Assembly: GCF_022539665.2 (NCBI RefSeq)
Contig: NC_081335.1
Location: 5,332,001 to 5,396,000 of the forward strand
Direction of reading: 5' to 3'
DNA: 64,000 nucleotides
DNA from: Daphnia carinata
Lineage: Eukaryota; Arthropoda; Branchiopoda; Diplostraca; Daphniidae
Each line of letters opens with the position of its first letter. Position 1 is the stretch's first letter. Position numbers and translations under genes: made by a program. Positions 11,192-26,139 of the stretch are shown here, one piece after another. The notes beneath the pieces are model-generated. The model worked only from the letters and a program-made list of their open reading frames with translations. It was not told where the DNA came from and ran no database searches.

Positions 11192-14100
11192 TTTTATTCC
11201 CCAAAAAACTTAATTGTCCTACTACCGGAAGCGTTGCTAGAAAAAGATCGGTTAACGATGTTTGACACGAAATCCATTGGAAATGTACTTAATAAGATGT
11301 TTGGGGAAAATCAATTTCGTTGACAGGTTTCACCACGACCTCGAGTGCGTTTTCGTCTAATACACTGACGGTCTATGTTGGTGCCGAGTAAAATGCAGGC
11401 ATGGACTGCGGCATGCATAAAGGTTAAATTGCGAACTTCCAAATGCGGACTGGCCCGAAAACGTGCCTCTAGTTCATGCGAACGAACGGATTACATCAAC
11501 CAACAAACCAAGGGTTGCCCCGGCTTCAAATTTTCCGAGGTCTCGTAATTTGTTTGGTTGTTTCTAGCAAAAATGGCTGCTGAACAACCAAAAACCGGTC
11601 CGCAAATTTATATTTTTATAGGGTAAAACAATGGTTTTGCCTCATCGGACTTCCGGGTCCTTTGATCCCGTTATTTAACTTTTTTCGCCTCAACAAAGTT
11701 AAGGTTTCAGAAATCGAGAAATTAACCAAAGCATGGCTTCTGAAGCGCTATTTTTATCGTACTATACGGAGTCACTTTGCTATTCCTTCCGGCAAAGCGA
11801 AATAAAATTGTATGTGCCTTACATAGAATTGAGTAATGAATACTAATTCATTATAACTGTGCGATATTTAGGGTCTTTATTAGGATTATGTTTGGCATAA
11901 TAAAATTAAAAGCCTTCAAAGCTTTTATTATTTGTTTATTTTATTAATAATTCAAAAGGTTAACTGCTGGTACTATGATTACTGCTTTTCCAAATTACTT
12001 GCCTGCTTAAGAAACTTTCAGGGATGACTGTACTTCTTCAACTGATTTTTACACTTAAAAATGTCTTGAAATGTCTTGTATGAAGGTGAAAATTAGGTAG
12101 GTGAATCGGTCTCTACCGAATTAATTAAACATTGAACATGGTAAAGTTTGTAACACAGGGTTTAGTGTGTCCAAATGTTTAAAGGAAGGGGTAAACATGT
12201 CGGATTTCTTTAACGAAGGGGTAGTTTTGTCGGACTGTATGAAACGAACGGGTAGGTATGTCGATCAGTTTTCAACGAAGGGATAGGTATGTTGATCTTA
12301 ATTAAACACAAATGTAGATAGCCTATAATTTAAATATGTTTCTACAGGGGTAGGTGTGACGGGGGTTATTTAACTCCTCTTGCCAAAGATTAAATTTTTT
12401 TTTACAGTTGGTTTTTCCATATACCTAAAATCAGAGATAATTTTTTTTTTTTCAGTGTACAGTTAAATCTTCATTTGGCATTTAGATTTATTTACCTTTA
12501 TAGCGAGAAATCTGAAACGTTTTATTCGTCGTCTATTATATTTCGGGCGACTTGTAGTCGCAGTTTGCTACCTGGGTGGTTGCAGGGTTCCAGACCGGTT
12601 TTTGGTAACAAAAGTTCAAAACTGGGCACATTCACCAAACGTAATTTTGTACTTGCAATAAATTCTTTCGTTCTTTTAATAATTGAATATACCAATTTAT
12701 GAATAAATTCGCTTGTTCTATTACTTCGCACTACGTAATGTATAACTCATATATATAACTTAAGTATTTTATAATATATAACCGTAACTTACATTTACAA
12801 CTACAACTTTACACAATAAGCGTATACTCCCTGATGAAGCGCTTGGTTTGTCCCGTCTTTTATAATCGATGCTTACGCGACGTCTCTTGACTTGGCTAGC
12901 CGAAATTCTCTGACGTGATGTTTGGTGTGATACAGGTAAACAGGAAGAACTCCGTTTAAGGTGGGTATAAAGTGCAAGGGATACCATGACGATGGTAAAT
13001 GGACATTTCTCTCAATGTGGCGCTAAGCCTCATTACAGGCTCCATATTTTCGCGTAAATCGGAAAGCAAACAGATAATGCTGAGGCCATGAGAATACTTA
13101 TAACAGAAAATGAATACGTATGCAATAATTTCAAGAATTGTAAAAAAAAATCATCTCAAAAAATCAAACAAGCATTAGACGACGAACTACGCGAAGATTT
13201 TTCACATCGTTATATGTATGGTATTAGTAGTACTTCATCAGATTTCTTACATGGCGAACTTATATATTATTATATACATGATCTTCGTAGTTATCTGCTA
13301 CCGAAGAGGCCATCTGTTTTGAAATGCTGGGTGTTATGAAGTTGATGTTGGTTGAAAACGAATGTGATTAGATGTTAGACTTTCTCGCATCACTGTACAC
13401 CTAGGAACAAGGTTGTCTCGATTTTGCTACCGTAAATATATCGAAAGCATATGGGGAAGTCGAAAAACTAGTTGAAAGTCACTATATACATACGGTCAGG
13501 CTTTTGTCAGTTGTTTAAAGTAATTCCTATTGTTTGTTTAAAATATCCGGAATTACTGCCTTTTTTTATTGGGATGTTTGCAAATTCGCTTCAATTTTTT
13601 CAGTCAAAGGGTTTCAGATACACGAATCTCGAAAAATCTAGTTCTACACTGCACTATGTACATTAAATAAATATTTTCATTGTTTTTATTTATTATTTAA
13701 TAACGTTAACGTTAATTAAATGAAAAGGTTACATTGTTCCCGTCCTACTTTCAAAAATTCAGCCATGTAGCACGGCTTGGTGCAGAACGATTGTTGTGAA
13801 AATTTGCTACGAAGCCTTATGGGGAAACCAGCACAGCGCTCGCCAATCATCTTCTCTATGACTCCGTTTGGAATGCAGGCAGGCATAGTTTTAAAACGAC
13901 TTAGACTCCCCGAGACGGTCCTACTGGGACCATCGTTCCAAGAGGGTCCGAGGCGGGAAGATGGGTTCATTTTTTAATGGTTTCGCTCTTTTGCGTTTTT
14001 TTTAGCTTCTTGTTAAATTCCTTACTAATCTTGCCGCTGGTAGGGGGTTCGTATGGACATTTGGTAAGGAAACTTTTTGATGTTGAAAAAATTAAGACCC

Positions 14101-15056
14101 TTCCAGCGGATACCGGGTGCAGGCTGATTTTGTTGTTTTGGAAAGGTTTCGATATAGGGAAAGGTATATAGATTTGTAAGTCGGTTTTGTTTCGTTCCTG
14201 GGGAAAACGCAAGATCGACGTATCAACATGTAGTCCAAACGTACAACAGCGTTAAAAAGAATCTCCCCCTAAAAATTAAGTGCCAAGAGGGACCTGCCAC
14301 GGAACCGGCACCTATTTATTTGTTTTCTGTTTTTATTTACTTATGCAAATACAATATTTTTATCTCTATTAAATCTTCTTTCGTTTAATAGAATATGATT
14401 GAACTAAGAATCGGTGTGTTTTCATTAAAATAAGTGTAAATTATTACCCATGGTCACCTGGGTCGGCTTCCGAGCCGGAAAAACCGGTTCCAACCCTCGT
14501 AGCCTTCTGCCGTCACAGGGATATCCCATGCGATGTCTCCGGTAGTTGTTAGAACATCCTAATGCCCGTTTTATTTTCGTCCCTTAGAATCATCCATTGG
14601 ACGTCTTGTAATGCCTGTCCATTTGATATCCTCTTCTAGACATCCAAAGAAAAATCACAAATAATTATAGTTTTTATTTATTCTTAAAAACTTATTACAC
14701 TCATACTTTCTGATTATATTTTTTTCCGTATTCCTCTCATGTTAATTTTCCTTCCCGTTTTCGTCACACAGGCAGGTAGAGTTTTTAAATTCTGCAACTT
14801 AGCTTCCGTTACAATTGGATTGTAATGTGCTTCTTGATTTTTGATTTTAGAATCAAAGGGTTGGAGTGAATCTTATTTTTATTCTGCAAAATCCGTGATA
14901 TCGATTGCTTTTGATTCAAATCAAAATTTAGAATAATTCGGCCGATCATTGTTCGGCATACTTAAGTTTGGAGTTGTGAATCCCCAAGGTATTGATCTTC
15001 TAGCTATTGTAGCCTAAGAATGAGCGAATTACAAAGATGAAGCAGCTTACAAAAAT
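11192..15056. other. 3.9 kb intergenic region
   Basis: No gene supported. The short open frames at 12475-12702, 12769-12987, 13088-13339, 13716-13970 and 13967-14212 have no recognisable domains or splice context. Near 11380-11470 there are TAAAATGC, GGACTGCGG and AAATGCGGACTGG words resembling the TIR of the element at 17.1-18.0 kb, possibly an older relative. A short tandem array lies at 12185-12300. Confidence 0.45.
12185..12300. repeat. Four-copy tandem repeat of about 31 bp
   Basis: Units begin at 12185, 12215, 12246 and 12277, each following the pattern GAAGGGGTA-n6-GTCGGAT-n-AAC. A fifth, weaker unit (AGGGGTAGGTGTGACGG) sits at about 12347. Units differ at several positions, so the array is not recent. 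No open frame runs through it. Confidence 0.7.
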
Positions 15057-15057
15057 A

Positions 15058-15063
15058 TTTATT
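15058..15063 (-). terminator. AATAAA polyadenylation signal abutting ZNHIT2 stop
   Basis: On the minus strand AATAAA begins at the first base after the ZNHIT2 stop codon, implying a very short 3' UTR of perhaps 15-30 nt if used. Confidence 0.5.
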
Positions 15064-16326
15064 TTAACATTCAACGTTACATTTGGATAGGGTTAGATCA
15101 TATTCATTGACAAGCGAAAGATAAAAATCGACTTTCTTGATAGCAATGTGCAAACGCTTTACAGGAGCACATTTAGTGTCTGCACCTTTATGAAGCAGAG
15201 CGCTGATATCTGACAATGCAGCCAAAAGAAATTTTCGGCTCTTTAGAATTTGTTCTAGATCATTTCTCACCAGCAAGTTCAACTCATCTGAAATATCAAG
15301 GAGCTTTTGTGCAGAAAACTGTGCACAAGTTATAGCTTCCTGGGCTGTCTCAAAGCATTGGTTGGTATAAAGAATCGTAGAAGCGGCCAGGAGAGTTTCT
15401 ATGACGAACCTGATGCTCCCAGTCCAATCTTGCATATAAAGACGTGAGGCACACGCGTAACCATATAGTATGTTTCCCAATCCATTAACCACTTTCCCAT
15501 TTGGTTTTTTGTGCTGCAAAAAAAATATATATACATATACATATGCCATATAAGATTGTGGCAATATTGTGGCAATGGCAACTACTGAAATAGTCCTAAG
15601 AAATATTATTGGGCATTCAGTTAAAAAAGTAATCAGTAAGCAAGATTCAAATGGAAGCGTAAATATTAATGTTTTTGCATGCAATCAATTATAATAATTG
15701 TGATTACCATCATTGAAGACAATAAAGGAATTGTAGTCTTAATAGGTGGAATTTCCATTGGCTCTGGAACATCATTTTCTTTGGTTGGGATATTTGGTTT
15801 TTGTATCCACCATGGGTTCCAACTTGGAAGCAATTGCACAATTTCTCCAGTGAACAGTTTTCTTTGGAATTCTGTTCTTTCCTTCTCATTCAGAAGACTC
15901 CATACAGCATCTGAATCATTCAAGTCAACATTTTTCATTCTGCTAATAAAATTGTCATCATAGCTGTCTTCGGAATCATCTGAATCAAGATCTTCTGCAT
16001 AGTTCATACTGTCTTTCTTCATTAGATTTTCCATATTTGTTTTCTGATTTTGTCCCAACTGGCTTTCCATGTTACTCCCAATTAATTCCTTTAATACACA
16101 TTCCTTAAAAAAATACTCTGAGCATTGAGTGTGTTGAAAAGATTTATAGCACATCACAGAGCAATACTGAATACCACATCTTGGGCAAGTGTACTTAGCT
16201 TTCTGCTCCTTACATCTAAACAAAATTGGAATTAGTCTAGAAGCTTTACAAAATGGATTCACTGTGCTGTGCAACTTACAATTCACAGGAAATTACACAG
16301 TCAGAGGTAAGTGTGATTTTGTCCAT
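15064..16326 (-). CDS. Znhit2: ZNHIT2, HIT-type zinc finger protein 2
   Basis: Homolog of ZNHIT2, which bridges the R2TP/RUVBL chaperone machinery to clients including U5 snRNP proteins such as PRPF8 (family knowledge). Three exons: 16280-16326, 15708-16215, 15064-15513, giving 334 aa (human about 400). The zf-HIT sits at the N-terminus: Cys14, Cys17, Cys26, Cys29, Cys34, Cys38, His44 and Cys47; intron 1 splits the codon for Leu16 within the first CELC pair. An acidic Asp/Ser stretch (about 94-113) follows, then the PWW tract and a helical C-terminal region starting HKKPNGKVVNGLGNILYGYA. I joined exon 2 to exon 3 across a 194-bp intron because this restores family alignment. Confidence 0.9.
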
Positions 16327-17114
16327 TTGGGCCTTTGGTTTATGACAATTCTGGTTGTAATTCGTGCAACGTAACAAAAAGTTTTAAATGTAATAATCAG
16401 CGTTTCCAGCATGGAAACCAAGTAAATATTTGCAATCAAACATGCAGACGACACTACTACTACTGAAAGTTTGGCCACCCCTAAGAATCGATTTATTTCA
16501 TGTCATGCATCTTGCTAGACAACGAAGCCAGGAGCCAGGCAACAGTAACTTCTACTGTTAATGTGCTCCTATCTCGTTGTCGTCTAGATCGGATCGTTTA
16601 GCTGGGAAAATCTGATCTATGTCTGATCTAGCCATTGAAAGTTCTTTCACTAGACGGCTCTAGTGATCGCTACACGGCCGTCAATCACCCCAACTGTCGC
16701 GCCAGTAGCCCAGTAGCCCAGTAGGTACAATTTTGTCTTCTGCTCATTGTTTACGTTTTTTGCGTGCTATTTTCCGTTTTGACAGTTTGTTTTTTATTTT
16801 TTCGTGTGTTAAATTTGGTTTTAGGCAAGTTGAAAAATGTGTTTGTAATGATAAAACTGATATATTTGTTTTTACAGGCACAAATAAACTTAAGAAAGGG
16901 AAGCAGTTATTGGGTTTTCTCTGTAATATAGAAATTATTCAATCAACTATTTAGTAGTAGGAAAATTTTATTAAATGTATTTAGTTCACTGAATTATTTG
17001 CATCTATTTGTGTTTCTTTAGGTATAAGGAAAGGTTTCAATGTCTTTTAGTGTTATTTAATGCCAGGCTTCGAAAATATGTTCAGTATCTTGGCTTTATT
17101 CATGCTCCACGAAG
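16327..17114. other. Intergenic, no gene seen
   Basis: Nothing coding is supported. A GTAGCCCA direct doublet at about 16705-16720 and a loose inverted pair around CTAGACAACGA (16513-16525) and TCGTTGTCGTCTAG (16573-16586) are the only structures noticed. It should contain the ZNHIT2 promoter. Confidence 0.4.
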
Positions 17115-17975
17115 AAAATCAGGGTCAGCGTAAAATGCGGACGGGGACTGCGGACTGGAAAAACTGCGGATTTTTAGCTGTGGAGTGTCACAAAATCTTT
17201 GACAAAATATTCGCGGGACCTCGGGGTAAAATGCGGACCGTTTCGTAAATGTACCATTTAAAATTGCGGAACGGGTAGGGTAAACAGCGGACTGATATTT
17301 TGCGGACTTACATTACAATACCCATTGCTTACCCGGACCCCATTACAATAATACCCTTGATATCGGTATTTATTTATCAAATACTAAAACACCAAACTTA
17401 ATTATAATTAAGTCAAAACACTGTTTATCGGAAATACGAAAATAAATAGCAGTTTCTATCTCAGAGAAATTTATTAACCGATAAACTTATTTGACACAAA
17501 TATGGTTGGTTCATCGCAAAGTAAAAATTATCTTCCTTTGACATACAGTCATCTTCTAATTAAAACAAAAGTATTACCTCCATCCTTGTATTTAAATAGC
17601 ACTTCATCACTTCTTGATCATTTTCCCCTAAAAATATGTTACATAATCAAAACACGCTCATAAATGTCATGCCTTTATTGTGAAATGCAATACTTTAATT
17701 AATTTTTCTTCAATTTTAATTTTTCCAATTACCTTGATAACTAATTTGATCTCTTCACAGGTCTATCTGGTCTGACGTATCAAGCAGCACAGTGCTGGTT
17801 TGTCCGCTTCAAATGTTTATATGTTATGCTGTATTCCCGTATAATACGCGGACTGCGGACCATTGTGGTATGGATAAACTGCGGGCTAATGTCAAAAATT
17901 TTTTGACAGTCCGCAGCCAAAAGTCCGCAGTTTTTCCAGTACGCGTCCGCATTTAAGGCTGACACAGAAAATCAT
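17115..17975. mobile_element. Non-autonomous TIR element rich in TGCGGAC words
   Basis: About 95 bp at the left end (from 17115) is repeated in inverted orientation at the right end (to 17975). Shared blocks include GTCAG, AAATGCGGACG, ACTGGAAAAACTGCGGA and CTGC/TGGGACTGTCA. Both arms also contain scattered GCGGACT/AGTCCGC words further in, like subterminal repeats. The interior (about 17300-17780) is AT-rich with no coding capacity. No clear target-site duplication was seen, so I do not name a superfamily. Confidence 0.65.
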
Positions 17976-19782
17976 ACAATTTTCGAGAAAACATAAACAA
18001 TTATACCAGTACAGAATAAGCCAGCACTTCAATAAATCACATAATTTAGTTTCTATAAATTTTAAGTGGATTAAGTCGCTATGTTATTCTTTTAATTTTT
18101 TTTTCCAGGTATCAGATTCCAAATAATTTGAGTCCATAGTACTATAGCACTATCTGTTTAAAGCAGAGTTTTCAAAGTTTAAATTATAGTACAAATAACC
18201 GTCCTTTTTAATCTAGTTACGGTATTGTTTAATATCTTTGTGTGGACGGTGTTGTGGATGCAACGCGCAATTAAAATGACCACCATGATGGTTGTCGCGA
18301 AGGGGTAACTTTTAATGTAATTATCTGTCGCAAAACTTTAATTATCGAAGCATATTCTTACAACAAAACACGCTTGAGATAACAAGGAATGTTAAATGTA
18401 TATTGTACTGTTGATTTGGCATATTTTAAAACCCAAACAATTACTCCGAAGTTTTACGTTTTCTGTTTGTTTTTTCCTTACCCAAGGAAAGTCATAATTA
18501 TTAAAAAAATAATAGTGGCTATAGTATTCAATGTATTTTTAAAAGACTAACAGTATTCGATAACCATCAGAAAGTGCTATGAGACTCAGTGAAAATAAAA
18601 AAATAATATTGACTAGCAAAAAAGTAGTATAAAACAATTTTTTTACGCTTTGTCATTTGGGTCTGTTATCACGCTAAATCGATAAAAAGAAAAAAAACAG
18701 TTTTGCTGTTTGATGAGTATCTGTGTCTTCTGTCTGATTTTTTGCGGAATTTTTTTCATTTCAATATTTAAAAAAGTTTCACTACGATAAAAAAATCGCA
18801 ATTATGTAAACATTAATTAAATAACGTTTAACTGAAAAATCCTGGTGGAGCTTTTAAGCAGGTTACGATCTAAAGTCTACAAAGTTGCAAAATAATTTTT
18901 TTTTTGTTGCTGTTGGTGTTGTTGATAAAACGCTAGCACGACCTGGCTATAGGGAGGGATACCATGTTGCCAGAAGTCAGGTACCCAGAACCATGATAGC
19001 ATTTTGCGGTCATCGCCCCACCTCGCCTCGGAACCTAAACAACTTAACGTTGAGTTATTACTCATATTTTGTGTTCGCCGATAGCTAGATAAAAGTGAAA
19101 AATGTGATATTTTTGTTTATATTCTTCGTCTTTTTTTTCAAGCGAAAAACTATACTTCGTGTTCTAAGTTCCGTATCGAAGTTGACTATGTCTGTTTTAT
19201 GTTAAATTGTTTATAATCGGGGTTGAATCGAGACAAAAATTGTGCCCATGATCGGCAAAAGAGTTCGCCAATTCGCGCGGAGCCAGCTTAAAAAAAAAAT
19301 GAAAACATCGACAAACTAAAAAGCACGACTCCTTTAAGCTGAATACGCTAACAACGAAAGGGCACCAAAATATAGAACGTGGAATTAGTCATGTAGTAGA
19401 CGAAACTGAATGAATTGGGAGATCATAATGAAAATGAGCGGCAGAGTTTGGCCGCTTGGATTTTGGAAGGCATTAGTGCTATTTATCGTCTGCGGGCTAG
19501 GACGACGTCCTACCTTGTGGAAGCTTCAGAAGTCACCCATGCCTATAGCAGGTCTTTGACTTTGTCGGGTGGAAGGACAGCTGTCTTGAAGTTCTTTCTG
19601 TTGTCGAGCACACGCGGGACTGAGCTGGACATACGACAAGTTAACTGTTATTCCACGTCAGCGTTCTTGTTCCCAGGAGACCACCATTTAGATCTTCTCT
19701 GAATTAGTGTAACTGCTCTTGCTAATAACATAAGAAGACTGAGAACTGCGTTTCGTTTCACTCGCTACATTCGTTTAAAGAA
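17976..19782. other. Intergenic, upstream of PAPS synthetase
   Basis: No supported gene. Poly-T and poly-A tracts dominate 18000-18900. An open frame at 19415-19702 just upstream of the PAPS synthetase start has no recognisable domain and is probably 5' flank or UTR. Confidence 0.4.
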
Positions 19783-22406
<2,624 letters not shown>

Positions 22407-23979
22407 TTGTTCCAAGTAGAAGTATAGTGTGCTAAAAGTAAGCAACTAGTAGCTTAAGTTTATTTCCGAAGGCATATCGCCATGCATTTTGGTTCGCAAT
22501 TCACTTTGCAGCACACACAAATTGGTACCTTATTGGTAGCACTAATGTTAGTTTTAATAGTTTTATTGAGACTGGAATTTATAAAAAGTTTTTCCTGTGC
22601 ACACCAATTTTATTCCAGTATGTTAAGTTTCAATATTCGTTTTCATTTAACATCCATGCTTGCTAAGACAGATGTGATCGTGTTTTGAATGGATGAAATC
22701 TTTTTGCCATCTTTGGTATGCATTTCTGTTATATCTAATTGACCCAAATTAATCAGTTTCACGTTGCGCATCGCGTTTTGTCTTTTAGCACTTCGCTCAG
22801 CTGGTGCAATGGGGAGTAATTTGTATGCTTCTTCCCACATGATTTTCGAATGGACCAATTTGTTATCGTTCAAATTTATTCATAGTAGTTTTGATGGTTT
22901 CAGTATATTAGTTATGGGGCTTGTTGAAATATAATCGAATTGCTTGTGAGCAAGCCATATATCAGATGTTCTATGTTCAAGTGAGGGAAAGTAATGTCCT
23001 GAAACGGATGTTGTTTTTGTAAGCGTAGTGTGCAATAGTAATGCCCAGTTCATCTGATTTCGATTCATTCAATATATCTTTTTAAAATTGTCATTTCATT
23101 AACATGTGCGGCTCATTTTTATTATGTTTTGCACGTTGTTTTCTTTTACATTTTTAGAAATTACTTGTTCAAAACATGCTGCATGAAAAGATACACTTCC
23201 TAAGGTGAATGCGCCATGCCTTTTTCTATATCACGGAAGACGTTGCTTTATATCTGTTACAAGGAGTTTTTAAAATAATACATTTTAATTACGAAAAAAA
23301 TTATTTCAATGATATCGATTCATATAATTCTCAATGCTGCAAACCCATCCCTAGTCCAAATCACGTGGATCTTTGACTTGCTTTTCAGTAATGTTTGATA
23401 GCCGTGGAAAAAGCTCGGTTCATTTCTGACTATAGGCAAGGAAAATAAATCACACACAAACACAAACACACAAAATGGCGTTGTTGTTCATAAAAATTTG
23501 CCATTTCGTTTCAGAAAAAATTAGGTGTTTAAAAAACCCTATAGGCAACTCAGAATTTGTCAGGGCTCTGCGGTCAAGGGCTCTACGGATCTTTTCTAAG
23601 CATCACTCTTTTAACAAGGGCGGTCTAATGCAGAGAGAAATCAGACACCTCAAGATTCATCGAAAGAATTATGAAGAACGTGACGTTTGCTTGGAAAGGG
23701 AACTGGTTGTCAAGGAGCGTCAACGCAAGCTTGAATATGCCGACCAATTGGCCAAGCTGGAGCATACACGGCTGCAACATGCCAAACAGCAGAATCAAAT
23801 GGTGACGGAGAACAAGACGTTCGGGCAAACGAATGGTTGAGCAGCGCAAACCCGAGAAGGGTAAACAGCGTATCCAGCACGAATTCGCAATGGTACAGCT
23901 GCGCAACTGATCTGAAGATGAGCAGTAAGTCTTGTAGTTCTGAGTGCAGACAGGCGTTTACCGTTTATTGTTCTAGAGG
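22407..23979. other. Intergenic with an unclassified coiled-coil ORF remnant
   Basis: A plus-strand frame at 23475-23840 has a charged Glu/Lys/Gln-rich stretch (ERELVVKERQRKLEY, then AKLEHTRLQHAKQQ) that looks like a coiled coil; similar tails occur in many transposon-derived proteins, but I cannot name the family. On the minus strand 22643-23068 is one frame interrupted by a single stop at 22880-22882, without recognised similarity. Neither is supported as a gene. Confidence 0.3.
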
Positions 23980-23987
23980 TTTGCCCC

Positions 23988-24325
23988 GGTAGCCGGTGAA
24001 ATAGGACTCAAGCGAAATAGGACTGGGGAAATAGGACTGGAGAAATAGGACTGGAGAAATAGGACTGGGAGAAATAGGATTTACTTTTAAAAACGTTTAG
24101 GACAGTCCTATTTCTCCATGGCATCAGTCCTATTTCTCCTCGGCATCAGTCCTATTTCATTTACTTTGTTCCAGTAGGAACAATGAGCCTCCAATCCGGC
24201 ATGCAACATATTGCGCAAGAGCCTCGTCTTATATCCATTTTCCTTTTTTAAAAACCGATTTCTCCGGTAGAAATAGGACTGGAAATTTTCAGTCGTATTT
24301 CTCCAGTCCTATTTCACCGCCAATC
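23988..24325. mobile_element. hAT-like MITE built from GAAATAGGACTGGA repeats
   Basis: A 338-bp element is flanked by an exact 8-bp direct repeat TTTGCCCC (23980-23987 and 24326-24333), the target-duplication length typical of hAT transposons. The ends form imperfect inverted repeats of about 21 bp sharing CGGTGAAATAGGACT (23994-24008 and the complement at 24305-24319). Five head-to-tail GAAATAGGACTGGA-type units lie near the left end and several inverted or direct copies at 24110-24315, so both strands can fold extensively. No coding capacity. Superfamily is inferred from duplication length only. Confidence 0.75.
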
Positions 24326-24552
24326 TTTGCCCCTCTGAGATACTGAAAATCAATGGCGTCTCTTGTGGACGACCTTGACATCTCCCTCTTACACGATGAT
24401 TTATGAGATTAACACTTAACGCTTGGCCATTCTGGATTGCAAACAATGACAGCGAAAATGCGAATTCTGTGTACTAATGAACAACACAAGCTATAGCTTC
24501 TTTGATGGTGCCAAGCATGATCGGCCGGTTCGGGTCGTTCCGGTTGCACTGG
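24326..24552. other. Short spacer, nothing recognised
   Basis: Between the MITE and the end of gypsy-3; may include remains of the gypsy-3 3' end on the minus strand. Confidence 0.3.
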
Positions 24553-26139
24553 CTAGCCGCACTCCAAACTGATAGGCGTTCCTAGTCCGGGCTCACATGC
24601 GGGACTACCCGCAGTGGGCGGCTGAGTTGACGAAAACCCATAAAATGGAGTTTCGAGTAACGCCAATGACGATGATGATGGTGGGCTCTCCGCTTGGTGT
24701 TTAGTTAGCACTGATGAGCTAGGCGGCTGCGCTGGTGAAGCGAAGTACGGCGGCGACGAACGGCGAGCTGGTAGCGAGGGCCTCGGTGCCTGGTTCCGAG
24801 GAGCTGTTGTACCTATCCTGCTAGTGTTGATGGCCTGTCGATTCCGACGGAAACAGCGTCCGTCCTCTTCACTTGGTAAGAATGTGGCTGATCGAAAATG
24901 CCCCTAACCCTGCCTGGTATCCACTTTCTTACTACCTTCACTCTAATGGACTGTCCAACTGATATGCCGATCCATGCACATCCGGTGGGTGACTCTTCTG
25001 GAGACTAGCGTTGGCTTCGCGCAGCTGAAGCTGGGTTTTCACTGTTGACGCACTGATGAAGCGTGATTTTAGGGCTTCTGAAAGAAATGGCAGGGCTCCC
25101 CGAAGGTTACGACCCTGCAGCAACACGGTTGGTGACGGCAATTTGCCCGAAACAGGTGTGAACCGGATGGTCGCCATAGCTTGCCGTAGCGAACTCCCGC
25201 CCTCGAACATTTTCAGCAGCATTTTTTTTTTGTTTTGCAGCGCCTGCAGAAATCTCGGAACTCAGCGCTGCCAAACGCTAGACCGTTGTCTGAAACGAGC
25301 TGTTCGGGGATTCCGAAGTCTGCAAAAAGACGGTCCATTTAAGCCAGCACCGCTGACGATGTGAGGCTGCGTAGGGGAACAGCACATGGCCACTTGCTGT
25401 AGTAGTCCACTAGCAGTAGGGACTGGGTTCCCAGGAAATCAAAGATAACTGTTCCAACTTATAGAAACGGGTGGTCGGCAATCTCGACCGAAAATAGTGG
25501 TTAAGTCGGGTTTCAGTCCCGATTCTCTTGGCAGATTGCGCATCCCGCAACCCAATTCCGTATGACTTCGGTGCACCCTGGCCAGTAAACTACCAACTTG
25601 GCGCACTCGACGCATTTTACTTCGGCAAAATGGCCATCGTGCACCCCTTTCAAAATCTCTTGTTTTAGGGAGTTAGAGACGACCAATCGCTCTCTTTTCA
25701 GAAGCAGGCCTTCTACCTTGACCAGGTCATAATAGACATTACAAAACGGTTTTGCCGGTTCTGGGCACAGCTTTTTATGATCTGGCCAACAGTATGAAAT
25801 TACATACCGTACAACATGGAGATAAGGGTCCGCTGCGGTGTCAACGGCACACCGGGCGTGCGTAGTCAGAACAGGGATTACTGTGTCGAGAACTGCGTGA
25901 ACCTGCTCCTCGCTAGATTGCGCAGCTTCCTCCATGTACAGCTTAGGGTAAGTAGTGCGACTGAGAGCGTCTGCGATGTAGAGTTCGCGCCCTGGCTCGT
26001 AAACCAAATTGAACGTCATGACACTGAAGTTGAAGCCTCATCCTCTGGATCCGAGGAGAGCAACTTGCAATTGGTTTATCAACTAGGGTATACCAGTGGT
26101 TTGCGACCTGTTCTCGGTGACGAGTTCGTCGTTTACTAA
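24553..26139 (-). pseudogene. gypsy-3: retroelement RNase H-integrase remnant
   Basis: Minus-strand pol fragment. From high to low coordinates: end of RNase H (LVYEPGRELYIADALSRT, about 25960-26019), integrase zinc finger with H-x3-H and CAICQ (about 25515-25630), integrase core (DYYSKWP, LVSDNG, about 25275-25420), then a C-terminal domain with KWIPGRVRG and HSYQV (about 24860-24935). A Pro/Ser-rich tail of about 95 codons then stays open to a stop at 24553-24555. At least one in-frame stop and several frame changes occur upstream, so it is dead. The layout fits Ty3/gypsy, of a lineage different from gypsy-1 and gypsy-2. No RT or LTRs were found. Confidence 0.8.

Noticed and set aside
12522-12731. 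Minus-strand frame with a LLPKTGLEPCNHPGSKLR stretch
   Set aside because: Peptides of this kind recur as spurious translations of repeats; no other protein feature supports it.
15514-15707. Continuous hydrophobic reading frame before ZNHIT2 exon 3 (would add a membrane-like segment)
   Set aside because: It is intron: a GT donor at 15707 and an AG acceptor at 15514 give a join that matches the ZNHIT2 family, which has no membrane segment.
19415-19702. 95-codon frame upstream of PAPS synthetase as an extra N-terminal exon
   Set aside because: PAPS synthetase already has a full-length match from 19783; no family similarity in the upstream frame.
22643-23068. Possible minus-strand gene downstream of PAPS synthetase
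   Set aside because: An in-frame stop at 22880-22882 and no recognisable similarity; may be 3' UTR or repeat sequence.
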